The notes beneath the pieces were generated by a model. The model searched no databases. It was not told the DNA's origin and saw only the letters and a program-made list of their open reading frames with translations. From Shewanella chilikensis (GTDB taxonomy: Bacteria > Pseudomonadota > Gammaproteobacteria > Enterobacterales > Shewanellaceae): a DNA stretch of 64,000 bases. A program made the translations under genes and the position numbers. The stretch spans positions 1 through 64,000 of the forward strand of contig NZ_NIJM01000004.1 in assembly GCF_002836945.1 (NCBI RefSeq), in the 5' to 3' direction. Shown here piece by piece: positions 60,802-64,000 of this stretch (position 1 is its first letter; each line of letters starts with the position of its first letter).

Positions 60802-61306
60802 AACAGACTTAAAACTTTAAAATTATTGAAATGGCACAATACTATTGATTGAGTTAAGTAAAAGCTATTGTGATTAAATAATAAGCTGTCACTGACTTAT
60901 ATTGTGACATTCTCTGTATCAACAACTTATCAAGCTTGCTTTTTACAGTACGCCAGCATAGCATAAGGATTAAATACAGACATTTTAAATCGCACCCAAG
61001 ACAATATAATAATAACCAAACACTCAAAAAAGTGTCCCTAAAACATAAAGCCCAGTTCAACAACAACAAACCCTGTAGGACTTTTCCTATAGGGTTAATG
61101 TTATTTCCGATCTACCCCCCTCCCCCTTTCATATTAGCAACAATTAATTGTAGTATCACCTTCGAAGTGGTTCGAGCTTAGCTTGAATAATATAGAGCTC
61201 AAAATTTTATTTTGAGATTTTAGGTTTTACCTAGGTTTCTAAATTCTGCAAGTATACAAGCGCATACCACCTATTCTTTAAATCTTAAGGATTAATAGGT
61301 AAACAT
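60802..61306. promoter_or_regulatory. Long upstream region of the fimbrial operon
   Basis: 505 bp without a gene, very A+T-rich apart from a C-rich patch near 61118-61127. It holds the inverted repeat at 61071-61094, a palindrome CAATTAATTG (61141-61150), and a stem CTCAAAAT/ATTTTGAG with a 3-nt loop (61198-61216) followed by a T-rich stretch that might act as a weak attenuator. The pilin ribosome-binding site is AGG at 61296-61299. I saw no pair of inverted repeats like the E. coli fim switch. Confidence 0.5.
61071..61094 (+). promoter_or_regulatory. Candidate operator CCCTGTAGGA-CTTT-TCCTATAGGG
   Basis: An inverted repeat of 10 bp per arm (one G-T pairing) with a 4-nt spacer. Its centre TAGGA-N4-TCCTA is the same as in the site upstream of the NarL-type regulator (56476-56489). 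It lies about 210 bp before the pilin start codon, consistent with an upstream activator site. Confidence 0.55.
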
Positions 61307-61864
61307 ATGAAGAAAATAATTGTATTAGCGGTATCTTTAGCTGGTTATGCTTCTTTGGGAACTGCCAATGCAGCATCAACAGGTCAAATTCAATTCGTTG
61401 GTGAAATCACTGGAGCCACTTGTAATGCTACGGTTAATGGCACTAGCAACGCCACTGTAACACTGCCAACTGTCAGTAATAGCCAACTTCAATCGGCTGG
61501 TAATACCGCCGGGAAAACCAGCTTTACCATTGAGTTAAGTGAGTGTACTGCACTAGATTCTATGACTCAGGGTTCTGCTTTCTTCGAGTCGGGCTCGGCA
61601 GTCAATATAGCAACTGGTCGTCTTAAAAATACAGCGCCAACTAATGCCGCAAGTAACGTGACATTGCAGTTACGTGACGCTTCATCTGATGCAGCAATCA
61701 AAGTTGGCGACTCGACTCAAACAACATCAAACACTTATGTCAACTTGCCGACCACTGCCGGAGGTAAGGCTCAACTGCCTTACACTGTAGAATATTATGC
61801 TGAGAATGCAGTAACTGCTGGTAAAGTTAATTCATCAGTAGTTTATTCAATCCAATATAAGTAA
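61307..61864 (+). CDS. Type 1-like fimbrial major subunit
   Basis: A 185-residue pilin of the chaperone-usher class. The signal peptide (MKKIIVLAVSLAGYASLGTA, cleavage after ANA) is followed by the donor strand, then the typical GQIQFVGEITGATCNATVNG with first Cys, second Cys in LSECTALDSM about 40 residues later, and a C-terminal beta strand SVVYSIQYK with penultimate Tyr. Low-charge, Thr/Ser/Ala-rich composition fits a surface-exposed fimbrial shaft subunit. It is first in the operon and followed by a G/C-rich hairpin and the chaperone. Confidence 0.87.
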   Translation: MKKIIVLAVSLAGYASLGTANAASTGQIQFVGEITGATCNATVNGTSNATVTLPTVSNSQLQSAGNTAGKTSFTIELSECTALDSMTQGSAFFESGSAVNIATGRLKNTAPTNAASNVTLQLRDASSDAAIKVGDSTQTTSNTYVNLPTTAGGKAQLPYTVEYYAENAVTAGKVNSSVVYSIQYK

Positions 61865-61889
61865 ACCTTTTATTAAATAGAGATATAGA

Positions 61890-61907
61890 GGGGGGAGCTC
61901 CCCCCCC
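61890..61907 (+). repeat. G6-AGCT-C8 inverted repeat between pilin and chaperone
   Basis: A run of six G (61890-61895), AGCT, then eight C (61900-61907). The G6/C6 arms can form a very stable hairpin in mRNA, in the 65-bp gap after the pilin stop codon. There is no T-run after it, so it is not a classical terminator. It would favour pilin over chaperone and usher by transcript processing or partial termination. Confidence 0.6.
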
Positions 61908-61929
61908 TATCATCAAAAAGGACAACACT

Positions 61930-62634
61930 GTGTTTCGCTTCTTTTACCTTATTCTAATTATAGTTTCATTAATATTTACTATAGGAGTTGCACCACAAGC
62001 ATTAGCCAGTGTGGTCATTACTGGCACTCGTGTAATCTACCCTTCTGATGCGAATGAGGTGAGTGTAAAACTGGATAACAGAGGAAATAATCCAGTGTTG
62101 GTTCAAAGTTGGATTGACAGCGGTGAAGTTGATACAAAGCCTGACTTTATCAATGTTCCATTTATCATTACTCCTCCAGTTAATAGAATTGATCCAGATA
62201 ATGGACAAAATCTAAGAATACGTTACACAGGAGATATTCTTCCAACTGATAGGGAGAGTTTATTTTGGCTAAACGTACTTGAAATCCCCGCCAAGCCAAG
62301 TTCCGAAAGCAATGAAAATTATATACAAATGGCATTTAGAACAAGAATAAAGCTGTTTTACCGACCAATTTCATTAGAGTTGGATGTTAAGGACTCTATG
62401 GAAAAGATTAGTTTCAACCGACTTGACAATGACACTGTAAGAGTTGATAACCCAACCCCTTTCCATATTTCCTTTGCAAAAATTGTATCCAATAAAAAAG
62501 AAATAGATGGCGAGATGGTATCACCATATTCATCTTTGGATTTCCAATTACCTAATCAAGCTGGAAATAAAATTGAAGCAACTTATATCAATGATTATGG
62601 CGCCATGAAACTTTTGGAATATTTAGTTAAATAA
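61930..62634 (+). CDS. Periplasmic fimbrial chaperone (PapD-like)
   Basis: A 234-residue two-domain immunoglobulin-like chaperone. A signal peptide (residues 1-27, ending ALA) is followed by SVVITGTRVIYPSDANEVSV with the conserved Arg of TRVIYP, a G1-type donor strand region (MAFRTRIKLFYRP with the conserved Lys), and a second domain. It would cap pilin subunits and deliver them to the usher. It starts at GTG 61930, which has AAGGA upstream; no in-frame ATG is near. It sits between the pilin and usher genes. Confidence 0.85.
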   Translation: MFRFFYLILIIVSLIFTIGVAPQALASVVITGTRVIYPSDANEVSVKLDNRGNNPVLVQSWIDSGEVDTKPDFINVPFIITPPVNRIDPDNGQNLRIRYTGDILPTDRESLFWLNVLEIPAKPSSESNENYIQMAFRTRIKLFYRPISLELDVKDSMEKISFNRLDNDTVRVDNPTPFHISFAKIVSNKKEIDGEMVSPYSSLDFQLPNQAGNKIEATYINDYGAMKLLEYLVK

Positions 62635-62694
62635 TTATCAGGCTAATGTGGACAACAATATTAGCATTAGCCAAATAACTAAATCGAGGTCAAA

Positions 62695-64000
62695 TTGAAA
62701 AAGTTATCAATAAGTAATTTCATTACACTGTTAGTCGTTAGCTATACACTATCATTTGGTTGTAGGATAACTCTTGCTGAGACCTCCACATCTGTTGGCG
62801 CATCATCTACTAGCGTTACCTTTGATTCATCTCTATTGAATATGGTTGGATCAGATAGCTTCGATTTAAGCTATTTTCAAGATGGCGCATCTGACCTTCC
62901 TGGTAATTATAAATCTGCAGTATATATCAATAAGATATTACTTGGGTATTACAATATTGAATTCAAGGTAAACAATAATAAAAAAGTATACCCATGCCTG
63001 AGTCGAAACTTGATAAAAGATATTCAACTCAATCCAGATGAATTACCCATATCCATTGATAAAAACATCGACTCATGCATTGACTTGAAAAGTTATATCA
63101 CCACGGCAAACGTTAACTATGATAGCGGAACTCAACACCTTGATATTATTCTTCCTCAAGCGTATCTGTACAATAAAGCAAGGGGAGAAGTTAGTCCTGA
63201 ACTATGGGATGAAGGCATCAACTCCGGTATTTTTGGATACAATATCAATGGTTACAGCAGCCGTTCCCATGGTGAAGATTACAACTCTTTATTTGCAAAC
63301 TTTAGAACAGGAATCAATATTGGGGCATGGCAACTAAGACATAATGGTAACTACTCTTCTGTTGAAGGGGGAAGAGAGAACTATAACGCTATCAATACAT
63401 ATATACAACGTGATATCCCTTCATGGAGAAGTAGTGCTTTAGTCGGACAATCAAATACTTCTGGGCAAGTCTTTGATACCTTACCTTTTGTTGGCCTTCA
63501 TTTGGCAAGCGATAGAAGAATGTTACCTGAGTCTCAGCAAGGCTACGCACCTCAAATAAGGGGGGTAGCGAAAACGAACGCACGAGTTTTTGTCCGCCAA
63601 AATGATCAAATCATTTACGAAACTAATGTAACTCCAGGTGAATTTCTGATTAACGATCTTTATCCTACCGGATTTGGTGGGGATCTTGTTGTTACTGTTA
63701 GAGAATCCGATGCCAGTGAACACTCATTTAAAGTACCTTATGCTTCTGTAACTCAGTTGTTAAGGCCGGGTACAATACATTATGAATTTACAGCAGGTAA
63801 AATTCATAGTGATAACTTATTAAGTGATCCTGATATTTATCAGGCAACTTATCAATATGGTGTTAATAATGCCTTCACTAGTTATGGTGGATTTCAGGCC
63901 AGTGACGATTATTACGCCGTGCAACTTGGTGGCGCAATTGGTTCTTCTATCGGTGCATTTGCTATGGATATTACCCACGCAAGAACCCGCTTAGGAGACG
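62695..64000 (+). CDS. Outer-membrane fimbrial usher, 5' part (gene runs off the window)
   Basis: The frame is open from TTG 62695 to the window end (435 codons visible; ushers are usually 800-900). A signal peptide (MKKLSISNFITLLVVSYTLS) precedes the N-terminal chaperone-binding domain: VTFDSSLLNMVGSDSFDLSY followed by FQDGASDLPGNY, with a Cys pair in YPCLSRN and DSCIDL. The barrel and plug then follow (GQVFDTLPFVGLHLASDRRM, LPESQQGYAPQIRGVAKTNA, TPGEFLINDLYPTGFGGDLV), all strong usher signatures. GAGGT lies five bases before the TTG; the next in-frame Met is after the N-terminal domain has begun. The C-terminus is not visible. Confidence 0.85.
   Translation, partial: MKKLSISNFITLLVVSYTLSFGCRITLAETSTSVGASSTSVTFDSSLLNMVGSDSFDLSYFQDGASDLPGNYKSAVYINKILLGYYNIEFKVNNNKKVYPCLSRNLIKDIQLNPDELPISIDKNIDSCIDLKSYITTANVNYDSGTQHLDIILPQAYLYNKARGEVSPELWDEGINSGIFGYNINGYSSRSHGEDYNSLFANFRTGINIGAWQLRHNGNYSSVEGGRENYNAINTYIQRDIPSWRSSALVGQSNTSGQVFDTLPFVGLHLASDRRMLPESQQGYAPQIRGVAKTNARVFVRQNDQIIYETNVTPGEFLINDLYPTGFGGDLVVTVRESDASEHSFKVPYASVTQLLRPGTIHYEFTAGKIHSDNLLSDPDIYQATYQYGVNNAFTSYGGFQASDDYYAVQLGGAIGSSIGAFAMDITHARTRLGD

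Noticed and set aside
61198-61216. Terminator upstream of the pilin gene
   Set aside because: The stem is almost only A-T pairs and unlikely to stop polymerase; listed only as part of the regulatory region.
60802-61306. Invertible promoter (fim-switch type) upstream of the pilin
   Set aside because: I looked for a pair of matching inverted repeats flanking a promoter-sized segment and for a recombinase gene nearby and found neither.

Overview
The window looks like a chromosomal segment of a Shewanella species or close relative (Gammaproteobacteria). I infer this from the conserved thrU-tyrU-glyT-thrT-tuf block beside coaA/birA/murB, the ftsY-ftsE-ftsX-rpoH cluster, a small tetraheme cytochrome of the CctA/STC type next to an NrfBCD-like electron-transfer module, a menaquinone operon menD-menH-menC-menE, and many signalling proteins (GGDEF/EAL, chemoreceptor, two-component systems). 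No plasmid, prophage, insertion sequence or CRISPR array was seen.

Layout. 1-560 (minus): start of an EF-Tu gene preceded by four tRNA genes and a near-consensus promoter. 0.8-7.8 kb: coaA, then birA and murB, a paired M16 peptidase operon, a broken M20 amidohydrolase and a small periplasmic coiled-coil protein. 8.1-16.9 kb: PAS-GGDEF-EAL protein, TapT-like tRNA enzyme, PfkB-type kinase, YcaD-like transporter, YjjU-like patatin, a group of tiny genes including a frameshifted Excalibur protein, and a LysR regulator. 17.1-24.3 kb: CirA-like TonB receptor with a Fur box, Sel1-repeat protein, orphan type IV pilin, and a YqhC/YqhD regulator-aldehyde reductase pair. 24.5-35 kb: rpoH, ftsX, ftsE, an ftsY with an unusually long repeat array, rsmD, small membrane proteins, a YiiM-like MOSC protein, a MipA-type outer-membrane protein plus a small lipoprotein, and an RstAB-like two-component system. 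35.2-45.4 kb: Bcr-type efflux pump with divergent LysR, chemoreceptor, Sel1/DUF4145 protein, YciC-like protein, DUF2780, TerB-like protein, and a YjeH-like exporter with a divergent AsnC/Lrp regulator. Between DUF2780 and TerB lies an unexplained, strongly folded 93-bp element. 45.5-48 kb: electron-transfer operon nrfB-nrfC-nrfD-cctA without a terminal reductase. 50-55 kb: menDHCE.

The most interesting region is 55.0-64.0 kb. A response regulator fused to a c-di-GMP phosphodiesterase (REC-EAL) is divergent from a NarL/FixJ-type regulator and a BvgS/EvgS-type hybrid kinase. These are followed by a chaperone-usher fimbrial operon (pilin, chaperone, and an usher cut by the window end). The combination resembles the Pseudomonas Roc/Sad system, which controls cup fimbriae, and the Vibrio Vie system. 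The regulator promoter and the fimbrial promoter both carry the inverted repeat TAGGA-N4-TCCTA, which I propose is the operator of the NarL-type regulator. A G6-AGCT-C8 hairpin separates pilin from chaperone, and the start codons step from ATG to GTG to TTG along the fimbrial operon. This part is visibly more A+T-rich than its surroundings.

All homology calls rest on reading motifs and remembered family sequences; no database search was run.
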